Shown here: one piece after another, positions 1-7,231 of the stretch | Layout: each line of letters starts with the position of its first letter | How positions within the stretch are numbered: the first letter of the stretch is position 1 | NCBI GenBank assembly: GCA_963830165.1 | Contig: CAWHKZ010000007.1 | Span: 248,001-312,000, forward strand | DNA: 64,000 nucleotides | Direction of reading: 5' to 3' | Source: Bog-756 sp963830165 | Lineage (GTDB): Bacteria > Actinomycetota > Acidimicrobiia > Acidimicrobiales > RAAP-2 | The notes under the pieces: generated by a model | What the model saw: the letters and a program-made list of their open reading frames with translations, nothing else | The model's database searches: none | What the model was told of the DNA's origin: nothing | Program-made: the position numbers and the translations under genes

Positions 1-370
1 TCGTCCCAATCGCATTGGTAGCGGTAACCGATACCTTGTACTTGTTCTTTGCCTTTCCGACCGGATTGACGATCCCCGTGATCTCGCACGTCAGAGCACT
101 GGAGGACGTGCAGGTCTCGGTCGCCTGTCCAGCCGCTGCGGCGGTCACCGTGTAGTCAGTGATTGAAGCCCCCCCATCAGTGGCTGGGACCCCCCACGAC
201 ACAGTGAAGGCCGTGTTGGAGGGCACCACCGTGACGGCGGTCGGCTTACCTGGAATCTTCGGCCCGTGCGTGACAGCTCCGGCCACTCCTGCCACTCCGA
301 CTAGACCGATGGTCAATCCGGCCGCCATTCCCACTGTGAGCGCGCTTCGTGAAGCGAACCTTCGAAACAT
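1..370 (-). CDS. Secreted fibronectin type III domain protein (N-terminal part, cut by window edge)
   Basis: The minus-strand frame from ATG at 370 is open to the left edge, about 123 codons. It starts with a signal peptide (MFRRFASRS, then a long Ala/Gly/Val-rich hydrophobic stretch ending near 'VAGAVTHG'). From about residue 35 it looks like an Fn3/Ig-like beta-sandwich: 'PGKPTAVTVVPSNTAFTVSW', then 'GGASITDYTVTA' and 'NKYKVSVTATNAIGT'. Fn3 modules in secreted actinobacterial proteins usually serve adhesion or carbohydrate binding; the specific role here cannot be told. A weak purine-rich ribosome site (agggtgg) precedes the ATG. An IS256 element sits only about 32 bp upstream of the start, so the native promoter is probably displaced. 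Confidence 0.75.
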   Translation of the reverse strand, partial: MFRRFASRSALTVGMAAGLTIGLVGVAGVAGAVTHGPKIPGKPTAVTVVPSNTAFTVSWGVPATDGGASITDYTVTAAAAGQATETCTSSSALTCEITGIVNPVGKAKNKYKVSVTATNAIGT

Positions 371-409
371 GTGTAGCCACCCTGCTTTCGTGAGGCATCA
401 TCGGAGAAA

Positions 410-1831
410 AGTTGAGTCCACCAGAGTGGTGTACGAGGGGTTGCCCGACCTGAGGGTCCCCCCGACATGACGACCACCGCATCAATCTTCAAGTTCCGTC
501 CAAAGAACACGAAGGAGAAGATGCGGTGGAAGTCACCAACACGATGGGCGCGGCAGCGCTCGTGCGCAAGTACCTGGAGTCCGATGCCGGCAGCGAGCTA
601 CTGGCCGAGATGGTGAAGATGGCAGCCGAGCTGCTGATGGACGCCGAGGTCGACGTGGCCTGCAACGCCGGCTACGGCGAGCGCACCGAGGACCGGGTGA
701 ACAGCCGGAACGGCCACCGGGAGCGGCGCTGGGACACCCGGGCCGGCACGATCAACCTGGAGATCCCCAAGCTCCGGAAGGGCAGTTACCTGCCGAGCCT
801 GCTCGAGCCCCGCCGGCGGGCCGAACAGGCCCTGGTCTCCGTGGTCTGCCAGGCCTACGTCGAGGGCGTCTCGACCCGGCGGGTCGACGACCTGGTCCGG
901 TCGATGGGCATCGACGGGATGTCCAAGTCCCAGGTCTCCGAGTTGGCCAAGCACCTCGACGGCAAGGTAGCCGAGTTCCGCAACCGGCCCCTCGATGCCG
1001 GGCCCTACACCTACGTCTGGCTGGACGCCCTGTTCCACAAGGTCCGCGAGGGCGGGCGGGTGGTGAGCGTGGCCACGGTCATCGCCACCGGGGTCAACGC
1101 CGACGGCCACCGCGAGGTGCTCGGCGTCGACGTGTGCACGACCGAGGACGGGGCCGGTTGGATGGCCTTCCTGCGGGGCCTGGTGGCCCGGGGGCTGTCG
1201 GGGGTGGCCCTGGTGGTCTCCGATGCCCACGAGGGCCTGAAGAACGCCATCGCCTCGGTGCTGCCCGGGGCCTGCTGGCAGCGGTGTCGGACCCACGCCA
1301 TGCGGAACCTGTTGACCCGGGTGCCCAAGGCCACCCAGGCCATGGTGGCCACCCTGGTGCGGACGGTCTTCGCCCAGTCCGACGCCACCCAGGTGCGGGC
1401 CCAGTTCGCCCGGGTGGTCGATCAACTGGAGGGCCAGTTCCCGGCGGCCGCCGAGTTCCTCTGCGACGCCGAGGCCGACCTGCTGGCCTTCGCCACCTTC
1501 CCGGTCGAGCACTGGCGCCAGATCTGGTCCAACAACACCCAGGAACGGCTCAACAAGGAGCTCCGCCGACGCACCGACGTGGTCGGGATCTTCCCGAACC
1601 GGGCCGCCCTCATCCGCCTCGCCGGCGCCGTGCTCGCCGAGCAGCACGACGAGTGGGCGGTCGCCCGGCGCTACATGTCGGCCGAGTCGCTCACCAAGGC
1701 CCGCATGCACCTGATCACCGGTGAGGTGGCCGGACCCGAGGAGGTGACCACTGCCCAACTCGATGTAGCCAGTTAGCCAATCAACACGATTGGTGCGGTG
1801 GTCGTCGTACACCACTCGCCCGGACTTGACC
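410..1831 (+). mobile_element. IS256-family insertion sequence, complete, with TIRs and 8-bp target duplication
   Basis: A 1,422-bp element. Its ends are imperfect terminal inverted repeats of 27 bp (410-436 and 1805-1831) that match at 20 of 27 positions and share the inner block gagtggtgtacga. The element is flanked by the direct repeat cggagaaa at 402-409 and 1832-1839, an 8-bp duplication of the size known for IS256. A second inner match (cgaccaccgca) lies next to the right TIR and again at 471-481, about 34 bp further inside the left TIR, so the two ends are not symmetric. It carries one transposase and has the features of a recent or functional copy. Confidence 0.85.
526..1776 (+). CDS. 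IS256-family (mutator-type) transposase
   Basis: 416 aa, the usual length for IS256 transposases. It catalyses cut/copy transposition of the surrounding IS with a DDE active site. Visible motifs: the N-terminal 'AELLMDAEVDVACNAGYGER' region, 'LEIPKLRKGSYLPSLLEPRRR', first catalytic Asp in 'YVWLDALFHKV', second Asp in 'VVSDAHEGLKNAI', the 'CWQRCRTHAMRNLL' block, and the catalytic Glu in 'NNTQERLNKELRRR'. The reading frame is intact. The start used is GTG at 526; ATG at 544 (in frame) is an alternative. The protein resembles the decayed copy at 2084-2772 but is clearly not identical, so they are two different IS256 lineages. Confidence 0.93.
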   Translation: MEVTNTMGAAALVRKYLESDAGSELLAEMVKMAAELLMDAEVDVACNAGYGERTEDRVNSRNGHRERRWDTRAGTINLEIPKLRKGSYLPSLLEPRRRAEQALVSVVCQAYVEGVSTRRVDDLVRSMGIDGMSKSQVSELAKHLDGKVAEFRNRPLDAGPYTYVWLDALFHKVREGGRVVSVATVIATGVNADGHREVLGVDVCTTEDGAGWMAFLRGLVARGLSGVALVVSDAHEGLKNAIASVLPGACWQRCRTHAMRNLLTRVPKATQAMVATLVRTVFAQSDATQVRAQFARVVDQLEGQFPAAAEFLCDAEADLLAFATFPVEHWRQIWSNNTQERLNKELRRRTDVVGIFPNRAALIRLAGAVLAEQHDEWAVARRYMSAESLTKARMHLITGEVAGPEEVTTAQLDVAS

Positions 1832-1839
1832 CGGAGAAA

Positions 1840-2083
1840 TGCCACCCAGCGGATGTGGAGCAGTGAGTTGCGCCGCCAAGCCCCCCTGTACCGGTTTTGG
1901 TACTGCCGATTGCATAACACGCAACACATGTTTTTCCTAGCACCGTCATCTGAAGCATCACGGAGCGTGGCCGCCTTCAAGTTCGCGGTCTGATTCGGTT
2001 ACTAAGAGTGCTGATCCTGCCATCTGCAGTCGCAGCATTCTGCGAGGCGCCTAACACGACGCCTCCGTTACTGCTAACCCTCA
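1840..2083. other. Gap between two IS256 elements, no gene seen
   Basis: About 240 bp between the right end of the complete IS and the decayed second transposase. I see no convincing coding frame and no strong hairpin. It probably holds remains of the left part of the second element or of a gene broken by it. Confidence 0.5.
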
Positions 2084-2772
2084 TCATCCGCTGAGATCGT
2101 CGTCCAGCGAGGGCCGCGTCCCGCCGAGTGGTGGGGATTGAGCATGCAATCCTCGGCGACGATCGCCCACGTCGATGCCCAGGATCTCCCGGTGCCCGGA
2201 AGCGGACACCCCGGTGGCGATGACCACGGCCTTGGAGGTCACCTGGGGTGCTCTCGGACGTGGAGGTAGGTGGCGTCCAAGTACACGTAGGGGAAGGCCA
2301 CGTGGTCGAGTCGCCGCTCCCGGAACGAGGCCACGACCTCGTCCAGCTCGGCACAGATCCGTGAGACCTCGGAGCGGCTGATACCCGAACTCACTCCGAG
2401 GGCCGCCACCAGTTCGTCGACGGCCCGGGTGGAGACCCCGTGCACGTAGGCCTCCATCACCACGGCGTAGAGCGCCTGGTCGATCCTCCGTCGTGGCTCC
2501 AGGATCGAGGGGAAGAAGCTGCCTTTGCGCAGCTTCGGGATGGCGAGCTCCACGTCGCACGCCTTGGTCGACAGCACCCGGGCCCGGTGGCCGTTGCGCT
2601 CGGTGGTGCGGGACTCGGTGCGCTCGTAGCGCTCAGCGCCGATGTGGGCGCTCAGTTCGGACTCGATCAGCTCCTGGGCCACCAGGGTGACCGCTTCGCG
2701 GACGAGGTCGAGACCTTCGCCGGTTCGGAATGCATCGAGCAGTTCGGTCAGTACAGACTGATCCAGCGCCAT
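2084..2772 (-). pseudogene. IS256-family transposase remnant, C-terminal half lost and frameshifted
   Basis: From ATG at 2772, with a good ribosome site (aaggag), about 175 codons match the N-terminal half of an IS256 transposase: 'ELIESELSAHIGAERYERTESR', 'ELAIPKLRKGSFFPSILEPRRR', 'YVYLDATYLHVRE' with the first catalytic Asp. After about 2240 the frame changes; the next frame continues with 'VIATGVSASGHREILGIDVG' and then loses similarity. The second Asp ('SDAHEG') and the catalytic Glu are absent, so this cannot encode an active transposase. A sequence resembling the IS end (ctgagtggtg) lies near 2865-2880 upstream. Confidence 0.85.
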
Positions 2773-2873
2773 CGGTGGTGATCTCCTTCAGTGGGTTCGG
2801 CTAGGAACACACCGAGGATCACGCCGATGGCCCCCCAAGTGGGGGACCCCCGGCTCACCTCAAAGCCCACCAC

Positions 2874-3005
2874 TCAGGGGGACGCACACGCCCCGACGCC
2901 CCGATCGCATCCGTCGTTCAGAGCCCGGACAACCAGCTGACGCAGCTGCGAGTCCACGAGCGCCCGGGCCCGGGCCAATGCGCGCACATCGTCCAGCGCA
3001 TTCAT
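2874..3005 (-). pseudogene. Truncated small helix-turn-helix-type protein, cut at the IS end
   Basis: A 43-codon frame from ATG 3005: 'MNALDDVRALARARALVDSQ', then 'LRQLVVRALNDGCDRGVGAC' and a stop. As I recall, actinobacterial DNA-binding proteins have a helix like 'ALDxVRxLARARxLVDxQLRxxVVxALxDG', followed by a 'WxxIGxALGV' HTH. Here that HTH part is missing, and the reading changes exactly where the IS256-like terminal sequence begins (about 2880). I infer a gene broken by the second IS. The family assignment is from pattern memory only. Confidence 0.45.
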
Positions 3006-3422
3006 TGCGATTCGAACCAATCCGACTCGCGCCCGTCTTCACGTTCAGCCCGCGAGAGGCGGGGAGGGGAAGGCGCTCTGCACCAGCGATTCCGTGGGCC
3101 CTGGCAACACGTTTGACCACCACGGCGGCCCCCAAGGCGGTCGCCGTTCGCCTCAGACCGAACAGACCCAGCTCATTCAGAAGATCCGAATAGAACCGAT
3201 CGAGCGCGTCAGCAACGCCCACCGAGGCATCAGTTTCGGCCATCGAGGCCCCCATTGGTACGGCGAGCGGAACTACCCGTTGCCCACTCGGGTCACCTCG
3301 TTCATCTTCCGACACACGTTCGCTGTCTCGGAATGAACCCGGAGCTTCAGGGTAACCCGGGGGACTCCCAGCGGCCAGCGCCCCGCCGTCCTCCGCCCCA
3401 TCCTGGGACGACATAACGTGTG

Positions 3423-3450
3423 ACCTGACATAATATACATTATCGGCGGT
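3423..3450 (-). other. dif: Candidate dif site (XerC/XerD chromosome dimer resolution)
   Basis: On the minus strand this 28-mer contains ATAATGTATATTATGT, the same 16-bp core as Escherichia coli dif as I know it; over 28 positions I count 20 matches. The flanks (GCCGATAAT on the XerC side, TATGTCAGGT on the XerD side) resemble the actinobacterial dif pattern CCGATAAT-N6-TTATGTCAAGT. The site lies in a gene-poor AT-rich island beside insertion sequences and pseudogenes, as expected at a replication terminus. An integrated XerCD-dependent element is the alternative. Confidence 0.8.
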
Positions 3451-3469
3451 TGAGGGTAAGGCTGCCCTT

Positions 3470-3559
3470 CCCAGGGCCAGCAGATCGTCCGCTGACGCTT
3501 GGGGTCCCGCGGCTCCCAGGGCCAGCGGATCGTCCGCTGATGCTCGGGGTCCCGCGGCA
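3470..3559. repeat. Two tandem copies of a 45-bp unit next to the dif candidate
   Basis: Copies at 3470-3514 and 3515-3559 differ at only a few positions. Both contain gatcgtccgctga and ggggtcccgcgg. In the minus frame the unit is 15 codons and would give 'GP(R/Q)ASADD(P/L)LALG' twice. It starts 20 bp from the dif-like site. Confidence 0.85.
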
Positions 3560-3819
3560 TCCGACTGGACCACCGGCCGGCTCGTCGGCCCCTGCGGGTG
3601 GGCCGGACAACGGCGTCCTCGTCGACCGGACCGGCGACGTCCTCACCTGTCGTCCTCACCCCGTAGCGCCCGATGCCGTCGCTATGGAAGGCGGCGATTC
3701 TCCGTCCGATCAGCCAAATGAGGTGCGGTTCTTGGTACCCGCCCTGTCGGCTGATTACATCACGGTGACGTTATGTGGCGATGTAGCGGGCCCTCGGACG
3801 GTCGCCGGGGCACACGGTG

Positions 3820-4209
3820 TCAGTCGTCGCTCTGGGCGCCTTCGAAACCAGCGACGCATCCCTTGATCCACTGGGTGGAGTTCTCACCCGCCGGCACGCC
3901 GCCGAAGTTCGGCGGACGGGCAGCCGCCGTCCGGCAGGCCTGCTCGGGGCTCGCACCCGTTCCGTCGGCGGAATACACCGTCCCGCCGGACGAGAAGCCG
4001 TTCTTGTACGACTGCGGCTCACCCGCGATGGACGTGAACATCGCGATGCTGATGGAGACGACCACCAGGACGAGTACGCCGACGGCACCCCAGACGATGG
4101 CCCGGCGACCGTTGGTGGACCCCCAGGCCCGGCTGATCCAGTGGGAGAACCCGTGTTGCTGCGGAATCCCGGCTGCCTGGTCCGGCTCCAGTCGTGTGTC
4201 CCCGTCCAT
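3820..4209 (-). CDS. Small single-pass membrane protein of unknown function
   Basis: 129 aa from ATG 4209, chosen because gagggggagagg lies just upstream; the frame is open further but the extra residues are low-complexity. Order: polar N-terminus (about 45 aa), one transmembrane helix 'AIVWGAVGVLVLVVVSISIA', then an extracellular tail with two Cys ('EQACRTAAARPPNFGG' and 'TQWIKGCVAGF') that could form a disulfide. Similar small proteins occur in actinobacteria as N-anchored exported domains; no function is known to me. It is divergent from the next gene. Confidence 0.7.
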   Translation of the reverse strand: MDGDTRLEPDQAAGIPQQHGFSHWISRAWGSTNGRRAIVWGAVGVLVLVVVSISIAMFTSIAGEPQSYKNGFSSGGTVYSADGTGASPEQACRTAAARPPNFGGVPAGENSTQWIKGCVAGFEGAQSDD

Positions 4210-4361
4210 CCTCTCCCCCTCAGGTGGTGCCGACGTGCGGAAGAAGCATGGCACGGCGGGTGCACCCGGGCGCGGTCGGGACCCGACCGGGCGTGGAGGA
4301 CGGGCGCCCCAGTGCGCCATCCGGCGTACAGATCCGCACGGGGGTTGCCGATACCACACTC

Positions 4362-4661
4362 ATGGACGACGACTCACGCACCCGAATCCACGAGGCCTGC
4401 CGGGCACTGACCATCGTCGGTGTCGTCTTCATCGCGTCCGGCCTCGCCCTGTTCGGCGTCGGTATCACCCACGTCAGCAACAACGGCAGCGAGCCCCTGC
4501 GAGTGCTCACCCTCTCGACGACGTCCGGGATCCTCACCGTGCTGACCGGCTTCGCCATCGTCACGGCCTCGACCGTGGCCCGCGAGATCGGACGCGCCAT
4601 CATCCAGGTGACCGAAGAGCCTCGAGCGGCCTCGCAGGTCGCCCCGGAGGGTGACGCGTAG
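4362..4661 (+). CDS. Small two-helix membrane protein of unknown function
   Basis: 99 aa from ATG 4362 ('MDDDSRTRIHEACRALTIVG'). Two hydrophobic helices: 'LTIVGVVFIASGLALFGVGI' and 'LTVLTGFAIVTASTVAREIG', joined by a short polar loop, with a charged C-terminal tail. The ribosome site is weak. It lies divergently next to the small membrane gene ending at 3820. No family recognised. Confidence 0.6.
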   Translation: MDDDSRTRIHEACRALTIVGVVFIASGLALFGVGITHVSNNGSEPLRVLTLSTTSGILTVLTGFAIVTASTVAREIGRAIIQVTEEPRAASQVAPEGDA

Positions 4662-4713
4662 ACCGCGGTAGGCCGACGGTGCCGTCACGCACGCGTCCGT
4701 CCCCGGCGGCGCC

Positions 4714-5541
4714 TCACTCCGGAGGCGACCACTCCGGGTCGATCTCCAGGAACTGGATGCCCAGGCCCTCGAGCGCGATCCCGAGCAGGGTCCACTCCTG
4801 GAGCTCGCCGTCAGGACCGGTCGGTCGCTCCACCACCTGGGGCTCCTCGCGACTGGCCTGGCGGAGGGAGTAGCCGGCGGCCAACGCCCCGGTCGACTCG
4901 GTCAACTGGCGGAGCGTGAGCGGCGCCTTCACCCGCAGTCCGAGCTGGGACATCACCGACAGGAACATCTGGTCCCACGCCTCGCCGGTCTCCTCCAGGC
5001 CGGCGGCGAGGGCACTCCGGAGCCTGGCGTCCGACTTGTCGGCCGGATTGGTGATCGTCACCACCCAGACACCCACCCACAGCTCCCAGTTCCGGGTCCC
5101 CACCCGGGAGTCGATGGCCACCGTGCCGGCCAGTCGGGCGATCTCGACCAGTGCCCGCCAGCGCGCCTCGGGCGTGCTGACGTCGAAGGTCAGGAGCAAC
5201 GGTTCCATCAGCTTGCGGGCGGCGGCCAGCTGACCCGCCTCGTTCGCCCCGGCCACCACCCTGGCCATGACCTCGGACTGGAACTCGGCCTGGTCCTCCC
5301 ACACCCGGCGGATGAGCGACGCGTTGGTCACGCGGATTCCGGTATCGGTCTCCACCCGGTCGAGGACCCGCTTGAACGTGAGGTCGCTCCCGGTCCGCAG
5401 GCCCTCTTCACCGAGTATGGCCATCCCGGCCTCCACCACCAACTCGCGGAGCTCCTCCCGCGAGCGCCTCTTGGGCGGTTCGGACCGCGGTGGCACGAAG
5501 GGAGTAGAGCAGTTGGCGTCCCGAGGGTCAAAGGCGACCAC
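4714..5541 (-). CDS. TetR-like transcriptional regulator
   Basis: 275 aa. The N-terminal part 'RRSREELRELVVEAGMAILG' followed by 'SDLTFKRVLDRVETDTGIRV' and 'NASLIRRVWEDQAEFQSEVM' has the layout of a TetR-type helix-turn-helix (residues about 24-85). The C-terminal 190 aa are helical, as in TetR ligand-binding domains, with 'EARWRALVEIARLAGTVAID' and 'ALAAGLEETGEAWDQMF'. The start used is GTG 5541; a later GTG at about 5494 is possible because the first 15 residues are not conserved-looking. No obvious operator is visible. It is monocistronic on the minus strand. Confidence 0.7.
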   Translation of the reverse strand: MVAFDPRDANCSTPFVPPRSEPPKRRSREELRELVVEAGMAILGEEGLRTGSDLTFKRVLDRVETDTGIRVTNASLIRRVWEDQAEFQSEVMARVVAGANEAGQLAAARKLMEPLLLTFDVSTPEARWRALVEIARLAGTVAIDSRVGTRNWELWVGVWVVTITNPADKSDARLRSALAAGLEETGEAWDQMFLSVMSQLGLRVKAPLTLRQLTESTGALAAGYSLRQASREEPQVVERPTGPDGELQEWTLLGIALEGLGIQFLEIDPEWSPPE

Positions 5542-5614
5542 CCCTGGTGATCACGCCCCCTGGACCCCGGGCTCCCGGTGCCCCGGGAGCGGCCGGGGGG
5601 TCCGGCGCCGTCCG

Positions 5615-6193
5615 CTACCCGATTGCGGCGATCCCCGCCCGCGAGATCCGGAACCCCCTTCCGTCGACCGTGCAGGTCATCCCCAGGGTGGCCGATACGC
5701 AGAGGAACGGTCCGAGCGCCACGCTCCGCCCGTAGGTGAGCGTCAACCCGGCGGTGGTCGTGGTGGGGAGACACGACCTGCCCGTGCACGTCGTCGTCAC
5801 CCCGGTCGCCGACACGCTGGCCGCCTCGGGCGGAACCGAGGTGGCGCAGCGCGCCTCGCCGACCGGGACGCCCGGGTCGGCATAGGTGAGGGTGCAGTGG
5901 ATGCTGGAGGTGGGCGAGCGGAACTGGCCCCCGCCTGCGGGCAGCACCGTCGGAGGGACCGTCGTCGTGGTGATGAGCGGAACGGTCGTGGTGGTCGCGG
6001 CACTCGTGGTGGTCGTGACCAATGCCGCAGGGGTGACGGTGGTGCTGGTCCGGGCGGACGCGATCGGGGTCCGGCTGGCCGCCGACGGAGCAGATCCGCA
6101 CGCTGCCGCACCCATCGCCACCACAGCGATCGCCATCAGCACGGAGGCACCGCCGCCGGACCGCCGCCGGGTCCCGGCCGCGGTCGGGTTCAT
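5615..6193 (-). CDS. Exported DUF6636-type protein, possible lipoprotein
   Basis: 192 aa from ATG 6193, four bases after the stop of the upstream hydrolase, so translationally linked. N-terminal export signal with a possible lipobox ('VVAMGAAACGS'), then a Thr/Ser-rich linker ('TTTTSAATTTTVPLITTTTV'), then a C-terminal domain beginning 'FRSPTSSIHCTLTY' and containing 'EARCATSVPP', 'LTYGRSVALGPFLC' and 'MTCTVDGRGFRISRAG'. That Cys-rich pattern fits the DUF6636 family, common in secreted actinobacterial proteins and of unknown function. Because of the signal it probably sits on the outer face of the membrane. Confidence 0.72.
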   Translation of the reverse strand: MNPTAAGTRRRSGGGASVLMAIAVVAMGAAACGSAPSAASRTPIASARTSTTVTPAALVTTTTSAATTTTVPLITTTTVPPTVLPAGGGQFRSPTSSIHCTLTYADPGVPVGEARCATSVPPEAASVSATGVTTTCTGRSCLPTTTTAGLTLTYGRSVALGPFLCVSATLGMTCTVDGRGFRISRAGIAAIG

Positions 6194-6197
6194 CGGC

Positions 6198-7127
6198 TCA
6201 CTCCTGATCGACCGAACGCGACCGCAGCACAGCGCGGCGTTGGACCGGGTCGAAGGCGGCGGGCTTCGTCGAATCGACGAAGTCCACCAGGACCTCGACG
6301 AAGCGGTCGGGGACCTCGGCGTGCGGGAAGTGGCCGACACCTTCGAAGACGACGAGCCGGCTGTGGGGCATGGCCGCCTGGGCCTGGAAGGCGTGCGACA
6401 CCGGGATGATGCGGTCGTCGGCACCCCAGACGATCAGCGTGGGCAAGCCTCCCGCCAGGTACAGGCGACCCAGTGCGCTGACCGACTGACCGCCGACGTC
6501 GATGACCGACCGCATGGTGCGCAGGAAGGCCTGCCGGTGGTCGGATTCCGTCAGCGATCGGTAGGAGCGCCACATCTCGCTCACCCGCGGCTGGCGGAAC
6601 CCGTGGCTGCCCAGGAACCGCAGGACCGAGTCGCCCCACTCCCCCGCCAACGGTGGGAACAGCACCGGCATGAGGAAGTCCACCCCCGGCAACGACAGCA
6701 GCCGGAGCATCCAGCTCACTTCGCGACCCAGTCCTCCGGCATCCACCAGCACGAGCCGCTCGCACAGCTCGGGGTACTGGTAGGCGAACTGCAGCGCCAC
6801 TCCCCCGCCGAAGGACTGGCCCACGATCGTGGCGCGCTCGACTCCGATGATGTGGAGCAGGTCCCGGACGGTACTGGCATGGCCGCCGAGCGAGTAGTCG
6901 CCGGACGGACGGTCCGAGGCACCGTGGCCGAGGAAGTCCGGCGCCACCACGGTGAACCGCTCCGCCAGCAGGCGCATGGCCGGCAGCCACGTGTCCGAAC
7001 TTCCGGCGATCCCGTGGAGCAGGACGAGCACCGGACCGGAGCCGGCCTGCCGGTACGCCATGCGGGCACCGTGCAGCACGATGTACTGCACCCGGCAGGG
7101 GTCGTCGCGCTCGGCTTCCTCCGTCAT
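6198..7127 (-). CDS. Alpha/beta hydrolase
   Basis: 309 aa. Alpha/beta-hydrolase fold enzyme: oxyanion loop 'LLHGIAGSSDTW' (about 37-47), nucleophile Ser105 in 'VGQSFGGG', acid Asp in 'VWGADDRIIP', and catalytic His in 'GVGHFPH' near residue 268. The cap region between the Ser and the Asp is helical. No signal peptide, so likely cytoplasmic. Substrate unknown; the family includes esterases, haloalkane dehalogenases and C-C hydrolases. It is followed four bases later by the exported DUF6636-type gene. Confidence 0.88.
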   Translation of the reverse strand: MTEEAERDDPCRVQYIVLHGARMAYRQAGSGPVLVLLHGIAGSSDTWLPAMRLLAERFTVVAPDFLGHGASDRPSGDYSLGGHASTVRDLLHIIGVERATIVGQSFGGGVALQFAYQYPELCERLVLVDAGGLGREVSWMLRLLSLPGVDFLMPVLFPPLAGEWGDSVLRFLGSHGFRQPRVSEMWRSYRSLTESDHRQAFLRTMRSVIDVGGQSVSALGRLYLAGGLPTLIVWGADDRIIPVSHAFQAQAAMPHSRLVVFEGVGHFPHAEVPDRFVEVLVDFVDSTKPAAFDPVQRRAVLRSRSVDQE

Positions 7128-7231
7128 ACCGCGAGTGTGGTGGCGGACGACGTCCGCGACCAGGGCCGGAGTGCCCTGCTTGCCGATGGTCCGGAGGCGC
7201 CCTCCACCGCATGCCGATCGGTCGCCCGGGC

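Larger units (their letters stand above)
3006..3819. other. Gene-poor stretch containing the dif candidate and a 45-bp tandem repeat
   Basis: No frame in this 0.8 kb looks like a normal protein. The longest minus frame (2860-3573) is built partly of the 45-bp repeat and contains one protein-like patch ('ADALDRFYSDLLNELGLFGL' at about 3160-3220), perhaps the remains of the gene truncated at 2874-3005. The AT-rich island at 3410-3450 stands out against the high-GC background and holds the dif-like site. Confidence 0.5.

Noticed and set aside
598..1980. Long minus-strand open frame opposite the IS256 transposase
   Set aside because: It is the antisense shadow of a high-GC gene: very rich in Gly/His/Asp/Val, with no domain character, while the plus strand has a full transposase.
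2860..3573. 237-codon minus-strand frame beside the dif candidate
   Set aside because: It includes the 45-bp tandem repeat and crosses the dif-like site and the IS end; only a short patch looks protein-like, so I did not call it a gene.
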